32,501 bases of DNA from UBA8438 sp963934795 (lineage in GTDB: Bacteria > Acidobacteriota > Vicinamibacteria > Vicinamibacterales > UBA8438): the NCBI GenBank assembly GCA_963934795.1, contig CAWWAF010000032.1, forward strand, positions 1 through 32,501, read 5' to 3'. Positions 15,747 through 24,594 of this stretch are shown piece by piece (positions within the stretch are counted from its first letter, which is position 1; every line of letters begins with the position of its first letter). The position numbers and the translations under genes are program-made. Below the pieces are notes generated by a model. The model did no database searches, was not told where the DNA came from, and saw nothing but the letters and a program-made list of their open reading frames with translations.

Positions 15747-17253
15747 CGTACCGGCCCTGCCCCTTCAGCTGTTGATTCGCCGCCACCCCGACTGCGCCGA
15801 TCAACCAGCCGCGGTGCTGACGCGAGACGCGCCACAAGGCGAAATTTTGTGGGTCAACGCGCCGGCGCGACGCTGTGGCGTGCTGACCGGCATGTCATAC
15901 GCCACCGGGTTGGCGTTGGTGCACGACCTGCGCGGAGTCGTGATCACCACTGACGACATTGCCGAGGGCGTCACGACCATCACCGAGCAGCTCCGGCGCT
16001 TCACTCCACACATCGAGCCGTCCGAGGATCATCCCGGCGTGTTCTGGCTTGATGCCTCCGGCCTCCAACCGCTCTTTACCTCGCTCGAGAACTGGGCTCA
16101 TCGCGTGCAGCGTCATCTCAGCCAGTCTGGCTTTCGAGGCCACGTCGTGGTCGGGTTTACCCGGTTCGGGACCTACGCCACCTCCAAAGTCGACGGTGTC
16201 ACGGTATTCCAGGATGCCGCCACCGAGCAGCGGGCAGCCCGGGCGGTACCACTCAAACGGCTGGACATCGACCCGGAATTGCGCGAAGTCCTAGACAAAC
16301 TGGGGGTACGCACCGTAGGCGCGTTTGTCGACCTGCCTGCGGCGGGTATCCGAAAGCGATTCGGCCGCGATGCGCACCGCCTGCACCGACACGCAGCCGG
16401 CGATCTGGTATTGCCGTTACAGCCATTGCCACCCGCCGAGCCACTGACCCTACATGCCGACCTCGACGCATCGGAGACCGATGTGCATCGGCTGCTCTTT
16501 TTGATCAAGCACGATCTCGACCCGCTGCTAAGCCAGTTGGCGACCCGTCAGGAAGCCCTGGCCGCGCTCGAAATACGCTTGCGATTGGATGCGAGCGCCC
16601 TCGCACCCCGCACCGAACGTGTCGAACAGATTCGCCCGGCTGAACCGACGCTCGATGCGCAGCAACTTCTGAACCTGGTGCATTTGCGTGTCGAAGGCCG
16701 CCCGCTCCCCGCCGGGGTGACGGAGATTGACCTGATCGTGACACCGGCCCGCGCCTCGCGTGAGCAATTGCGTCTGTTCCAGCAGCATGCCAAGCGCGAC
16801 CTCCGCGCCGCAGACAGGGCCGTGGCCCGTATCCGTGCGGAATTCGGAAACGATGCCGTCGTCCGCGCCTGCCTGACCGATGGCCATTTACCAGAAGCCA
16901 CGTTCGCCTGGCAGCCACTCGCGCACGTGGTGCGGCCTACGCCCACGACGGAGCAGACCCGGTCGCTCGTGCGCCGGTTCTTCGTGCATCCACGACGCCT
17001 GCCGTCTCGCCTGCGGCACGAACCGGACGGGTGGTTGCGCGACGCCCAGCAGGGACCGGACGGGTGGATGTTGCGCGGCGCCCAGCACGGACACGTGGTC
17101 CATCTTCATGGTCCGTATGTCGTGTCTGGCGGATGGTGGCGCACGCCGGTACTGCGCGAGTACTACTTCGCCCGAACCCGGGACGATGCCTGGAACTGGA
17201 TCTACTACGACCGGCATCGACGCGCCTGGTTTCTTCATGGCGAGGTGGAATGA
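15724..17253 (+). CDS. imuB: ImuB, inactive Y-family polymerase-like protein
   Basis: The 509-residue protein has a DinB/UmuC-type palm and little-finger layout and is the usual partner of DnaE2. The first catalytic region reads ACVDVPALPLQLL and the second FWLDASGLQPLF, where active Y-family enzymes have an Asp-Glu pair; the Glu is missing, so catalysis is unlikely. A beta-clamp binding motif, QLRLF, is at residues 348-352, matching the known role of ImuB as the clamp-tethering scaffold for ImuA and DnaE2. The frame is open far upstream, but GTG 15724 is the best start: GAGG lies just before it and homology begins there. It overlaps imuA by 23 bases and dnaE2 by 4 (ATGA). Confidence 0.88.
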   Translation: MDRLACVDVPALPLQLLIRRHPDCADQPAAVLTRDAPQGEILWVNAPARRCGVLTGMSYATGLALVHDLRGVVITTDDIAEGVTTITEQLRRFTPHIEPSEDHPGVFWLDASGLQPLFTSLENWAHRVQRHLSQSGFRGHVVVGFTRFGTYATSKVDGVTVFQDAATEQRAARAVPLKRLDIDPELREVLDKLGVRTVGAFVDLPAAGIRKRFGRDAHRLHRHAAGDLVLPLQPLPPAEPLTLHADLDASETDVHRLLFLIKHDLDPLLSQLATRQEALAALEIRLRLDASALAPRTERVEQIRPAEPTLDAQQLLNLVHLRVEGRPLPAGVTEIDLIVTPARASREQLRLFQQHAKRDLRAADRAVARIRAEFGNDAVVRACLTDGHLPEATFAWQPLAHVVRPTPTTEQTRSLVRRFFVHPRRLPSRLRHEPDGWLRDAQQGPDGWMLRGAQHGHVVHLHGPYVVSGGWWRTPVLREYYFARTRDDAWNWIYYDRHRRAWFLHGEVE

Positions 17254-20200
17254 GCGCGCCCACGACCGGCGGCTACACCCCGGTCTGGTGTAAGAGCAAC
17301 TACTCGTTTCTCGAGGGTGCGTCTCACCCCGAAGAACTGGTCGAACAGGCGCATACCCTGGGACTGCGGTCACTGGCCCTGACAGACCGTGACGGCGTGT
17401 ACGGCGTGGTTCGGGCTCATGTGCGAGCGCGCGAGCTTGGTCTCCATCTCATCCACGGCGCCCAGATGACGTTGACCACCCACTCTCAGGTGGTACTGCT
17501 CGCCACCAACCGCGGTGGTTACGCCAATCTCTGCCGCCTGATCACCACCGGACGACTGCGTCACGCCAAGGGCACCTGCAGCGTCACCCCCGACGAGGTC
17601 CGCGAGCATGCCGATGGTCTGATTGCCGTCTGGAGCGGAGCCGCCGGTTGGACGAGTGAAGCGGACGCGGATCGCGACGCCGCACTCCTGCTGGCGCTAC
17701 GTGACGCGTTCGACGACCGGCTCTATGCCCTGCTTGCTCGTCATCGCCAGGCCGAGGACGTCCCACGCGAAGGCTGGCTCCGCACCCGGGCGCGGCAGTC
17801 CGGCATCTCCCTCGTTGCCGGCACTGAGGTCCTCTATCACACGCCTGCTCGACGGGATCTACACGACGTCCTGACATGCATTCGACACGGGGTCAGCCTC
17901 TATCGCGCCGGCCGCCGCACCCGCGCCAACGCCGAGCATGACCTGAAGGCCCCCTTCGCCTTCTCCCAGCTCTATCGCGATGACCCGGCGGCGGTCGAGC
18001 ACACCCAGGACATCGCGTCCCGCTGTGCCTTCTCGCTCAACGACATCCGCTATCGCTACCCCTCCGAACAGCTACCAGACGGCGCGACCTCCTCCAGCTG
18101 GCTCCGTCAGCTCACCGAAGAAGGCGCCCGCACACGCTTCGACGGCATCATCCCCGCCACCGTTCGGGAGCAAATTGCCAAAGAGCTCGCCCTGATTGAC
18201 GAACTGGACTACTGCGGCTATTTCCTCACCATGTGGGAGATCGTCGCGTTCTGTCGACGTCACGGCATCCTGTGTCAGGGCCGCGGCTCTGCCGCTAACT
18301 CCGCGGTCTGCTACTGCCTGGGCATCACCGCGGTCGACCCGACCCGCGTGGATTTGCTCTTCGAACGCTTTCTTTCCCGTGAGCGCGCCGAGCCACCCGA
18401 TATCGACCTCGACATCATGCACGAGCGACGAGAGGAGGTGATCCAGTTCGTGTATGCCAAGTACGGACGAACGCATGCCGCCATGGTCGCCAACGTGGTT
18501 CGCTATCGCTCTCGCTCCGCCGTGCGAGAGGTCGGCAAGGCGCTGGGGCTCCCGGAGACGGCCGTAGACCGGCTGGCGAAGCGGCTCTTCTATTACGACG
18601 CCATCGACCAGCGATCCGTGGAACAGGCGGGGCTCGACGCCGACAGCGCCGTCCAGAACCACCTCCTACGCCTGGTGGACGAAATCAAGGACTTCCCCCG
18701 CCACCTCTCCATTCATCCGGGCGGCTTCCTGCTGGGACACGAACCGGTGCACGACCTGGTGCCAATCGAGAACGCGACGATGGAAGGCCGGACGGTCATC
18801 CAGTGGGATAAGGAAGACATCGAGGATCTCGGACTCTTCAAGGTCGACCTGCTCGGCCTCGGCGCCCTCACCCAACTCGACCTCTCGTTCCAGTTACTGG
18901 AGCAACACCATGGACGCCGACTCTCCATGGCTCAGATCCCGGAGGGAGACACCCCCACCTACGACATGATCTGCCGAGGCGACACCGTCGGCGTGTTCCA
19001 GATCGAGAGCCGGGCCCAGATGGCCATGCTGCCGCGGCTGAAGCCACGTAACTACTACGACTTGGTGATCGAAGTATCCATTATCCGCCCTGGTCCGATC
19101 ACCGGCGGTATGGTGCATCCCTATCTCAAACGCCGGAACGGCGAAGAAGAGGTGATCTATCCCCATGATTGCCTGAAGCCGGTGCTCGAGAAGACCAAGG
19201 GCGTACCGCTCTTCCAGGAACAAGTGATGCAGTTGGCGGTGGTCGCCGCCGACTACACGCCGGGGGAAGCGGACCAACTTCGGCGCGACATGGCGGCCTG
19301 GCGACGGAGCGGGCGTATCGAACGGCATCGTGACCGGCTTATCAGCCGCATGATGGCCAAAGGTATCGAGCGTGCATTCGCCGAGCGGGTATTCGACCAG
19401 ATTCGTGGCTTCGGCGAATATGGCTTCCCGGAAAGCCACGCCGCCAGCTTCGCGTTGATCGTCTATGCCACGTCCTGGGTCCGATGCCATTACCCCGACG
19501 TCTTTACCTGTTCGCTACTCAATGCGCAGCCGATGGGGTTCTATTCGCCGGCCACCATCGTGGACGATGCCAAACGACACGGTCTCGACATCCGTCCGAT
19601 CGACATCATTCACAGCGACTGGCACTGCACCCTGGAACGACACGACCCAGACGCGACACACTTCGCCGTACGTATGGGACTGCGGTATGTCAAAGGTTTG
19701 TCACACACCCATGACTGGCCACGTATCGACACCGCCCGGCGGCACACACCGTTCGATTCGGTCGACGATCTCGTCTCAAGAACCGCGCTCAATGAACGCG
19801 CCCTGAGCCGTCTGGCTGAAACCGGTGCGCTGACCGGGCTCCAGCCGCACCGCCGCGACGCGTTGTGGCAAGTCCGCGGACTGGCCCGCACGCCCACATC
19901 AACGTTGCTCGGCAAGGCGACGGCAGACGAAACCCCCGCCTTTGACCCATTGGGGCTCGGCGACAGTATCGCCTGGGACTATCGCACCAGCGGCCATAGC
20001 CCACGCGGACATCCCTTGGCCGCCGTGCGGGCGGAGCTCATCGCGCAGCGCCTCCCAGACGCTCGCGCGCTCGCCCTGATGCGCGACGGCCGACAGGCCA
20101 GATATGCCGGGCTCGTCATCTGCCGCCAGCGCCCCGGCACTGCCTCTGGGGTCCTCTTCATGACGCTAGAAGACGAAACCGGCTTCGTGAATATCGTGAT

Positions 20201-20372
20201 CTGGAAAACGGTCTTCGATCAGCATGTGCTGATTGCCAAGACCGCCTCATTTCTCGGAGTAACAGGGAAGATCCAGCAAGCGGACGGTGTCGTACATCTG
20301 GTAGCCGATACGCTGTGGCATCCAGAGCTACCGCGCCGACCGGATACGGTAGCCAGTCGGGATTTCCACTAG
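17250..20372 (+). CDS. dnaE2: Error-prone DNA polymerase DnaE2
   Basis: This 1040-residue C-family polymerase copies damaged templates and causes SOS mutagenesis. The N-terminal PHP domain starts at WCKSNYSFLEGASHPEELVEQ (residues 13-33). The polymerase core has the catalytic acidic triplet in PDIDLDI (Asp384, Asp386) and the VDLLGLGAL segment. The Helix-hairpin-Helix region and a C-terminal OB-fold (FVNIVIWKTVFDQH) follow. Length and order match DnaE2 rather than replicative DnaE1, which is longer. The start ATG 17250 overlaps the imuB stop and has GAGGTGG before it. It is the last gene of the lexA-imuA-imuB-dnaE2 unit, so induction by DNA damage via the SOS box is expected. Confidence 0.95.
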   Translation: MSAPTTGGYTPVWCKSNYSFLEGASHPEELVEQAHTLGLRSLALTDRDGVYGVVRAHVRARELGLHLIHGAQMTLTTHSQVVLLATNRGGYANLCRLITTGRLRHAKGTCSVTPDEVREHADGLIAVWSGAAGWTSEADADRDAALLLALRDAFDDRLYALLARHRQAEDVPREGWLRTRARQSGISLVAGTEVLYHTPARRDLHDVLTCIRHGVSLYRAGRRTRANAEHDLKAPFAFSQLYRDDPAAVEHTQDIASRCAFSLNDIRYRYPSEQLPDGATSSSWLRQLTEEGARTRFDGIIPATVREQIAKELALIDELDYCGYFLTMWEIVAFCRRHGILCQGRGSAANSAVCYCLGITAVDPTRVDLLFERFLSRERAEPPDIDLDIMHERREEVIQFVYAKYGRTHAAMVANVVRYRSRSAVREVGKALGLPETAVDRLAKRLFYYDAIDQRSVEQAGLDADSAVQNHLLRLVDEIKDFPRHLSIHPGGFLLGHEPVHDLVPIENATMEGRTVIQWDKEDIEDLGLFKVDLLGLGALTQLDLSFQLLEQHHGRRLSMAQIPEGDTPTYDMICRGDTVGVFQIESRAQMAMLPRLKPRNYYDLVIEVSIIRPGPITGGMVHPYLKRRNGEEEVIYPHDCLKPVLEKTKGVPLFQEQVMQLAVVAADYTPGEADQLRRDMAAWRRSGRIERHRDRLISRMMAKGIERAFAERVFDQIRGFGEYGFPESHAASFALIVYATSWVRCHYPDVFTCSLLNAQPMGFYSPATIVDDAKRHGLDIRPIDIIHSDWHCTLERHDPDATHFAVRMGLRYVKGLSHTHDWPRIDTARRHTPFDSVDDLVSRTALNERALSRLAETGALTGLQPHRRDALWQVRGLARTPTSTLLGKATADETPAFDPLGLGDSIAWDYRTSGHSPRGHPLAAVRAELIAQRLPDARALALMRDGRQARYAGLVICRQRPGTASGVLFMTLEDETGFVNIVIWKTVFDQHVLIAKTASFLGVTGKIQQADGVVHLVADTLWHPELPRRPDTVASRDFH

Positions 20373-20420
20373 CAGTCCGCTGCCACCTCTTCGGTTTCGC
20401 ACGACCGTGCGGAGCGCTAG

Positions 20421-20627
20421 CATCCGTTCATCAAGGGAGCCAACGTTGTCGTCAAAACGGACTCAGGGACCAAGTTCACGCTCTGGTTCGGTGACGAGAT
20501 TGTGGGACTTGGCACGCAGGGCGGGCGGAGACGCGTCCGGGTGCTTGGTCACGACTTCGGGCCGTTTGAGGGCACTGTCAAGGGCACGCCGAAGACGCGA
20601 CCGCGGGGTCCTCAGATTCGCACCTGA
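20421..20627 (+). pseudogene. Probable C-terminal gene remnant
   Basis: This 68-codon open stretch reads like real protein (HPFIKGANVVVKTDSGTK, TLWFGDEIVGLGTQGGRR, VRVLGHDFGPFEGTVKG) and ends at TGA 20625. It begins directly after an in-frame TAG (20418-20420) with no usable start. It is most likely the 3' end of a decayed gene. I do not recognise the family. The rest of the 346-base gap between dnaE2 and the sugar dehydrogenase gene shows only a hairpin over the stop codon. Confidence 0.4.
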
Positions 20628-20633
20628 GGCAGG
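20609..20633 (+). repeat. Hairpin repeat, copy 1
   Basis: CCTCAG (20610-20615) pairs with CTGAGG (20624-20629) and is followed by CAGG. The run ACCTGAGGCAGG and most of the loop recur at 31025-31050. Confidence 0.4.
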
Positions 20634-20718
20634 ACAACGCCGACGCCACCACGCGGCGGGCGCACCCGCGCTACGTCCAAGTGGATCCGGGTCGGTCGTT
20701 CGGCCCATACTTTTAGGT

Positions 20719-22152
20719 ATGCGCGTCCTACGAATCATCAGTTGTGCCGCCCTGGTGGCGGTTGTGCTCTCCACGCACGCAGCCGGCGAGCAAGCGCCGC
20801 TCTCGGACCCGATCCCAGAAAAGATCCAACCGAGTGGCCTGGTCCTCGCCGCCGAGGAGTTCGTGCGAGTGCCGCGCACCTCGGACTCGAGCGAAGACGG
20901 CCAAACCAATGCCGCGTATGCCCGAATCCAATTCCTGACACCTCTCGGGGACGGCACCGGCCGGCTCGCACTGAATGACCTGCGCGGACCGCTCTATCTC
21001 ACCGACGAGCGCGGCGCCGATCCCGTCGTATTTCTCGACATGCGCGAACAGGACGTCGGGTTCGACGACTCCATGTTTCCGAACGAAACAGGCCTCGTCA
21101 GCGTCGCCTTTCATCCACAGTTCGGCCAGACAGGCACTCCGGGATTCGGGAAGTTCTACACCGCCTACAGTGCCACCTCCGGAAGCGGTATCGCGGACTA
21201 CCTTGACGACGATGCCGAAAGCCACGAAAGCGTGATTCGCGAGTGGACGGCGAATGACCCGACAGCGGGGGTGTTCAGCGGGTCTTCCCGCGAGGTTTTT
21301 CGGCTTGGCCAGTTCGCCCCGAACCACAACATCGGCATGCTCGCGTTCAATCCGAACGCGGAAGCCGGGTCGTCAGACTACGGCATGCTCTACGCGTGCC
21401 TGGGCGATGGCGGCATGGCGCACGACCCCCGGGACCACGGGCAATCCCTCGCAGTCCCCCAGGGGGCGATCATCCGCATTGACCCGCTGGCGGGCGATGC
21501 GGCCAGACGCTACGGCATCCCAGCCGACAACCCGTTCGCCGGGACCGTCGGGGTCGCCCCCGAAATCTGGGCCTCCGGTCTTCGACATCCCCAGCACTTC
21601 TCGTGGGATACGGACGGCAGGATGTTCATTGGGGACATCGGCCAGAATCAGGTCGAAGAGGTCAATCTTGGCCGGCCGGGCGCGAACTACGGCTGGCGGC
21701 TTCGGGAGGGGACGTTCGCGAGCGGCTTCGCGGTCGGGCGAGGACCGGGCCCTGTGTACCCACGACCCGACACGGATGACGACGAGTTCACCTACCCGGT
21801 CGCACAGTACGACCACGACGAGGGCAACGCCATCGGCGGTGGGTTCGTCTACCGTGGGCAGGCAATCCCCGCACTGCAGGGCAAGTACGTGTTCGCCGAC
21901 TTTCCCCTCGGCCGACTCTTCGTGATTGACACCGATGCACTCAGCCCCGGGCGGCCGGTAACGATCACGGAGATTGACGTGATGATTGGGGGTGCCACTC
22001 GGGCCGTGGCGGATGCGGCGGGGTTCCCCAACACCTACGGCCCCGGCAACCGGGCCGACCTACGGCTCGGCACCGACTCGACCGGCGAACTGTATATGCT
22101 GACCAAGAGCGACGGATGGGTACGGAAGCTGGTGCCGGCACCCGCTCCCTAG
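20719..22152 (+). CDS. Secreted PQQ-dependent sugar dehydrogenase-like protein
   Basis: The 477-residue protein has a signal peptide (residues 1-23) and the six-bladed propeller of the glucose/sorbosone dehydrogenase (GSDH, soluble quinoprotein) family. Signatures are GLVSVAFHPQFG, FAPNHNIGMLAFNP (the His-containing active-site region), YGMLYACLGDGG, AIIRIDPLAGD, PEIWASGLRHPQHFSWD, MFIGDIGQNQVEEVN and GGGFVYRG. Family members oxidise sugars outside the membrane with PQQ; the substrate here is unknown. ATG 20719 is chosen because the signal peptide starts there. CATACT (20706-20711) ends seven bases before it, suggesting a very short leader. The 3' end lies only four bases from the convergent ACT-domain gene, leaving no room for a terminator. 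Confidence 0.87.
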   Translation: MRVLRIISCAALVAVVLSTHAAGEQAPLSDPIPEKIQPSGLVLAAEEFVRVPRTSDSSEDGQTNAAYARIQFLTPLGDGTGRLALNDLRGPLYLTDERGADPVVFLDMREQDVGFDDSMFPNETGLVSVAFHPQFGQTGTPGFGKFYTAYSATSGSGIADYLDDDAESHESVIREWTANDPTAGVFSGSSREVFRLGQFAPNHNIGMLAFNPNAEAGSSDYGMLYACLGDGGMAHDPRDHGQSLAVPQGAIIRIDPLAGDAARRYGIPADNPFAGTVGVAPEIWASGLRHPQHFSWDTDGRMFIGDIGQNQVEEVNLGRPGANYGWRLREGTFASGFAVGRGPGPVYPRPDTDDDEFTYPVAQYDHDEGNAIGGGFVYRGQAIPALQGKYVFADFPLGRLFVIDTDALSPGRPVTITEIDVMIGGATRAVADAAGFPNTYGPGNRADLRLGTDSTGELYMLTKSDGWVRKLVPAPAP

Positions 22153-22156
22153 CCGA

Positions 22157-22858
22157 TTAGTAACGCTTCTTGCCCTGACGTAGCAGGTCGAATTGGGCCG
22201 TGTCGGCCACGGCCATGACCGCCATGACGCCGGCCTGTACCGGGTCGCTGACAACCAAATCGGCGGCGTCTGGCACGCTGCCGGCCATGTTCAGCGAAAT
22301 GACGCGCAGACCCAGGGCGCGGACCTCGGTCACGGCGGCCGCAATGCCCCCACCCATCAACGCGCCAGCCAGCACGAGAATCTTCACCCGCGGCAGCCGC
22401 ACGACGGCCCGCACCGCGGTGGCCAGTTCGTGCTCCCCCACCAAGGGGATCGTATCGACCGAGATGCGCTCGCCGCGAATATTGTGCCGGTCCGCCTCTG
22501 CAATGGCCCCGATCGCGACCTGGCCGACCTGGGCACCGCCGCCCATCACGATGACTCGCTTGCCGTAGATGCGTCTCGCGGACGGCGTTTCTTGAACCGC
22601 CTCCACGCCTTGGACGCGTTCCAGTCCGGCGAGAACGGCCGCCAGTCGTCCCGCGGTCACCGTCACCTCGAAGTAGATCCCGGACGACGGCGCGCCGATA
22701 TGGATGTCGACATGCGTGATGTTGGCATCGTGGTCGGCCAGCACCTTCGTCAACCGAGACAACATCCCGGGCTGTTCGGTCGCCGTGATCAGAATGGCGT
22801 GCTCACCCATAGTCATCATGGTCTCACGGACGACCGCGGACTCGACGGACCGAGCCAC
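22157..22858 (-). CDS. ACT-domain protein with DUF5612-like C-terminal domain
   Basis: Residues about 18-90 form an ACT domain (EHAILITATEQPGMLSRLTKV, then THVDIH), a small-molecule, often amino-acid, sensing fold. Residues 99-233 form a second, very conserved-looking domain: GKRVIVMGGGAQVGQVA, HNIRGERISVDTIPLVGE, VLAGALMGGGIAAAV, ISLNMAGSVPDAADLVV and DPVQAGVMAVMAVADTA. I associate this with DUF5612, known to me mainly from archaea and of unknown function. The glycine-rich VMGGGAQVG suggests nucleotide or phosphate binding. The total of 233 residues starts at GTG 22858; ATG 22819 or 22810 are alternatives. It is probably cytoplasmic, perhaps regulating amino-acid metabolism (inference). The 295 bases upstream hold no gene except a hairpin. 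Confidence 0.75.
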   Translation of the reverse strand: MARSVESAVVRETMMTMGEHAILITATEQPGMLSRLTKVLADHDANITHVDIHIGAPSSGIYFEVTVTAGRLAAVLAGLERVQGVEAVQETPSARRIYGKRVIVMGGGAQVGQVAIGAIAEADRHNIRGERISVDTIPLVGEHELATAVRAVVRLPRVKILVLAGALMGGGIAAAVTEVRALGLRVISLNMAGSVPDAADLVVSDPVQAGVMAVMAVADTAQFDLLRQGKKRY

Positions 22859-23095
22859 GCGCGCGGCCGCCAGAACAGATCGGATTCCGTGCGCATCGCG
22901 GGCGGCGGGACACCCTGCACGGGGTGGAGGCGAGAGGGCGACTCATCGACGGACTCTCACAGGCACAGCGACCTGGGGAGCCAGAGGAAGCGACGCGCGT
23001 GGTGGACGGGAGCGAGGGATGGCAGGTTCGGGCGCACCCTCGCCGTGCGCGTCCATGGCGGTGCGACCGCCAGGCACGCCAACAGAACGTCGCCC

Positions 23096-23124
23096 GCCCG
23101 CTGGCTCCAAAGACGCCAGCGGGC
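23096..23124 (-). terminator. Hairpin downstream of the cold-shock gene
   Basis: GCCCGCTGGC (23096-23105) and GCCAGCGGGC (23115-23124) form a perfect 10-base-pair stem with a 9-base loop, 29 bases after the cold-shock stop codon. No T-run follows, so it may instead protect the mRNA 3' end. The gap 22859-23095 shows nothing else. Confidence 0.5.
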
Positions 23125-23153
23125 TGAACCTTCTGTCTCGGTGTGTGTCGTCC

Positions 23154-23351
23154 TTACACCGGGGTGATGTTCTCGGCGCGCGGGCCCTTCGGTCCTTGGC
23201 CGGCTTCAAAGGTCACCTCTTGACCCTCCTGCAGGTCGTCGAACCGGATGCCGTTGCAAGCGGACTGGTGGAAAAAGTACTCCGTGTCTCCGTCACCTGC
23301 CACGAATCCGAAGCCTTTACCGGTCATGAGGCGCGTGATCTTTCCGTTCAT
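23154..23351 (-). CDS. Cold-shock domain protein (CspA family)
   Basis: This 65-residue protein is a single cold-shock domain, the usual length. It carries both RNA-binding motifs: RNP1 as KGFGFV (residues 12-17) and RNP2 as EYFFHQS (24-30). RNP2 differs from the common VFVHFS. Such proteins bind single-stranded RNA or DNA and melt mRNA structure, in cold or during normal growth. The start ATG 23351 has AGGAG nine bases upstream. The leader predicted from the -10 element at 23419-23414 is about 56 bases and begins with two small GNRA hairpins. A 10-base-pair hairpin lies after the gene, so it is probably transcribed alone. Confidence 0.92.
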   Translation of the reverse strand: MNGKITRLMTGKGFGFVAGDGDTEYFFHQSACNGIRFDDLQEGQEVTFEAGQGPKGPRAENITPV

Positions 23352-23374
23352 CTCGTTCTTCTCCTGTTGAAGTG

Positions 23375-23406
23375 GCGGTCTCCCGCTAGTCGAGCGGTTT
23401 CCCGCT
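23375..23406 (-). promoter_or_regulatory. Tandem GNRA-tetraloop hairpins in cold-shock 5' leader
   Basis: On the minus strand AGCGG-GAAA-CCGCT (23406-23393) is followed five bases later by AGCGG-GAGA-CCGCC, whose four-pair stem is 23386-23375. Both loops are GNRA tetraloops and the two units are near direct repeats. They would be the first structures of the transcript. Confidence 0.5.
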
Positions 23407-23413
23407 AATGTAC

Positions 23414-23419
23414 ATTCTA
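23414..23419 (-). promoter_or_regulatory. Predicted -10 element of the cold-shock gene
   Basis: TAGAAT on the minus strand lies seven bases before the first leader hairpin, so transcription should start at about 23407. No clear -35 hexamer is seen. Confidence 0.45.
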
Positions 23420-23477
23420 CGCGAGTATTGGCTGATCCGTTGCGGTAGAACGCACGTTTCCTGGCGCCTGCCCCGGC

Positions 23478-24536
23478 TCACCGCGCCGAATACCGCTCAC
23501 TGAACCCGTTGCGACCATTCGTCATGGTGAACGTGCCGTCCTGGCTCGCTGACGCCCGAATCCAGTGTCCCCCGCTCGCTTCGGTCTCACCGAGGTTCGC
23601 GATTCTCTCCGCCGCCGTGTTGTGGGCGGGGTCGGCATCTAGCAATGACCGGTGAGCCTGCCAAATCCCTTCGATGCCAGGACTGGCGGCGATCCGCTCA
23701 TAGTGAGCCGTTGAGACCTCGGTAAACCCGGGCGACGTGCCTCCGAGTCCCTTCCGGGGGCCGTTGTTCACCACAACCACCTGCGGCTTGATGGCATACA
23801 GATGCGTCGGCGCACCCGCATCGTCAAAGGCGCCGTGGCGACTTGTTTGATAGACCGCGACTTCGCCCACTTTGTTTACAGGGCATGACAGTTCGATCTC
23901 CTTCGCCCAGTTCAAATCTCCGAGATCGAGGAAAGTGAACCGGCCGTAGGTAAACAACGCCCCAACGCTACGCTGATTCTCCGGACTCGCCTGGGTCTTG
24001 CGCTCAGCCGTGGCGCACAACGGGTTCGGTCCGCCACCGTTGACCGGCGTGTCCAGCAACCGATTGTCCGAGGCAATGATGTCGATCGCCACCGGCCCGA
24101 ACGGCAGACTCTGACCGGCCTCGACCGCGGTTCTCTTGTCCCCACAGACCTCGAGATAGGCGTCGACCCATCGCTGATTGCTCTCTTCGGTGTTGGTCCC
24201 GTGATCGAGGCAGTGCATGATGGGAATCATCTCAGCCAGCGCCCGGAGTCCGCCCACATGGTCCGCGTGGTAGTGGGTAATGACCAGATGATCAATCTGG
24301 GTGAGCCCGGCCTCGGTGGCGGCAGCGACGATGCGCTGCGCGTCGCGGTCGTCGTCTGTCTCCCATCCGGTGTCCACCAACAGCGACTCGCCGGTCGGGG
24401 ACACGACCAGGGTGGCGGCGCCTCCTTCCACGTCCACCCAGTAGATGTCGAATGTGGGCGACTGTGCGGCCGCGGTCGCGACCGACACGCACACGAACAC
24501 AGCCAGCCAGGCCGACGCTCTCGCCACTCTTCGCAT
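23478..24536 (-). CDS. Secreted metallo-beta-lactamase-fold hydrolase
   Basis: The 352-residue protein has a signal peptide (residues 1-24, ending TAAAQ) and a metallo-beta-lactamase domain. DIYWVDVEGGAATLVV and SLLVDTGW are the opening strands, and THYHADHVGG holds the metal motif HxHxDH (His88, His90, Asp92, His93). Later elements are FTFLDLGDL (metal-ligand Asp region) and YQTSRHGAFD (His). The arrangement resembles the ComEC-type extracytoplasmic hydrolases that cleave phosphoester bonds, but the substrate is unknown. The start is ATG 24536: GGAGGTG lies directly upstream and the signal peptide begins there. It follows the rhodanese gene on the same strand with a 58-base gap. Confidence 0.82.
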   Translation of the reverse strand: MRRVARASAWLAVFVCVSVATAAAQSPTFDIYWVDVEGGAATLVVSPTGESLLVDTGWETDDDRDAQRIVAAATEAGLTQIDHLVITHYHADHVGGLRALAEMIPIMHCLDHGTNTEESNQRWVDAYLEVCGDKRTAVEAGQSLPFGPVAIDIIASDNRLLDTPVNGGGPNPLCATAERKTQASPENQRSVGALFTYGRFTFLDLGDLNWAKEIELSCPVNKVGEVAVYQTSRHGAFDDAGAPTHLYAIKPQVVVVNNGPRKGLGGTSPGFTEVSTAHYERIAASPGIEGIWQAHRSLLDADPAHNTAAERIANLGETEASGGHWIRASASQDGTFTMTNGRNGFSERYSAR

Positions 24537-24594
24537 CTTCACCTCCGCTCCCACATCCAGGTCGGCGACTCCCGAGCCGCCACCTTCCACAGCG

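Noticed and set aside
20407..20718. Long N-terminal extension of the sugar dehydrogenase
   Set aside because: Arg/Ser-rich non-protein-like sequence before a clear signal peptide at 20719; a different frame holds the remnant.
22193..23167. Plus-strand open frame of 324 codons across the ACT gene
   Set aside because: Shadow of the minus-strand gene, His/Arg-rich with no fold signature.
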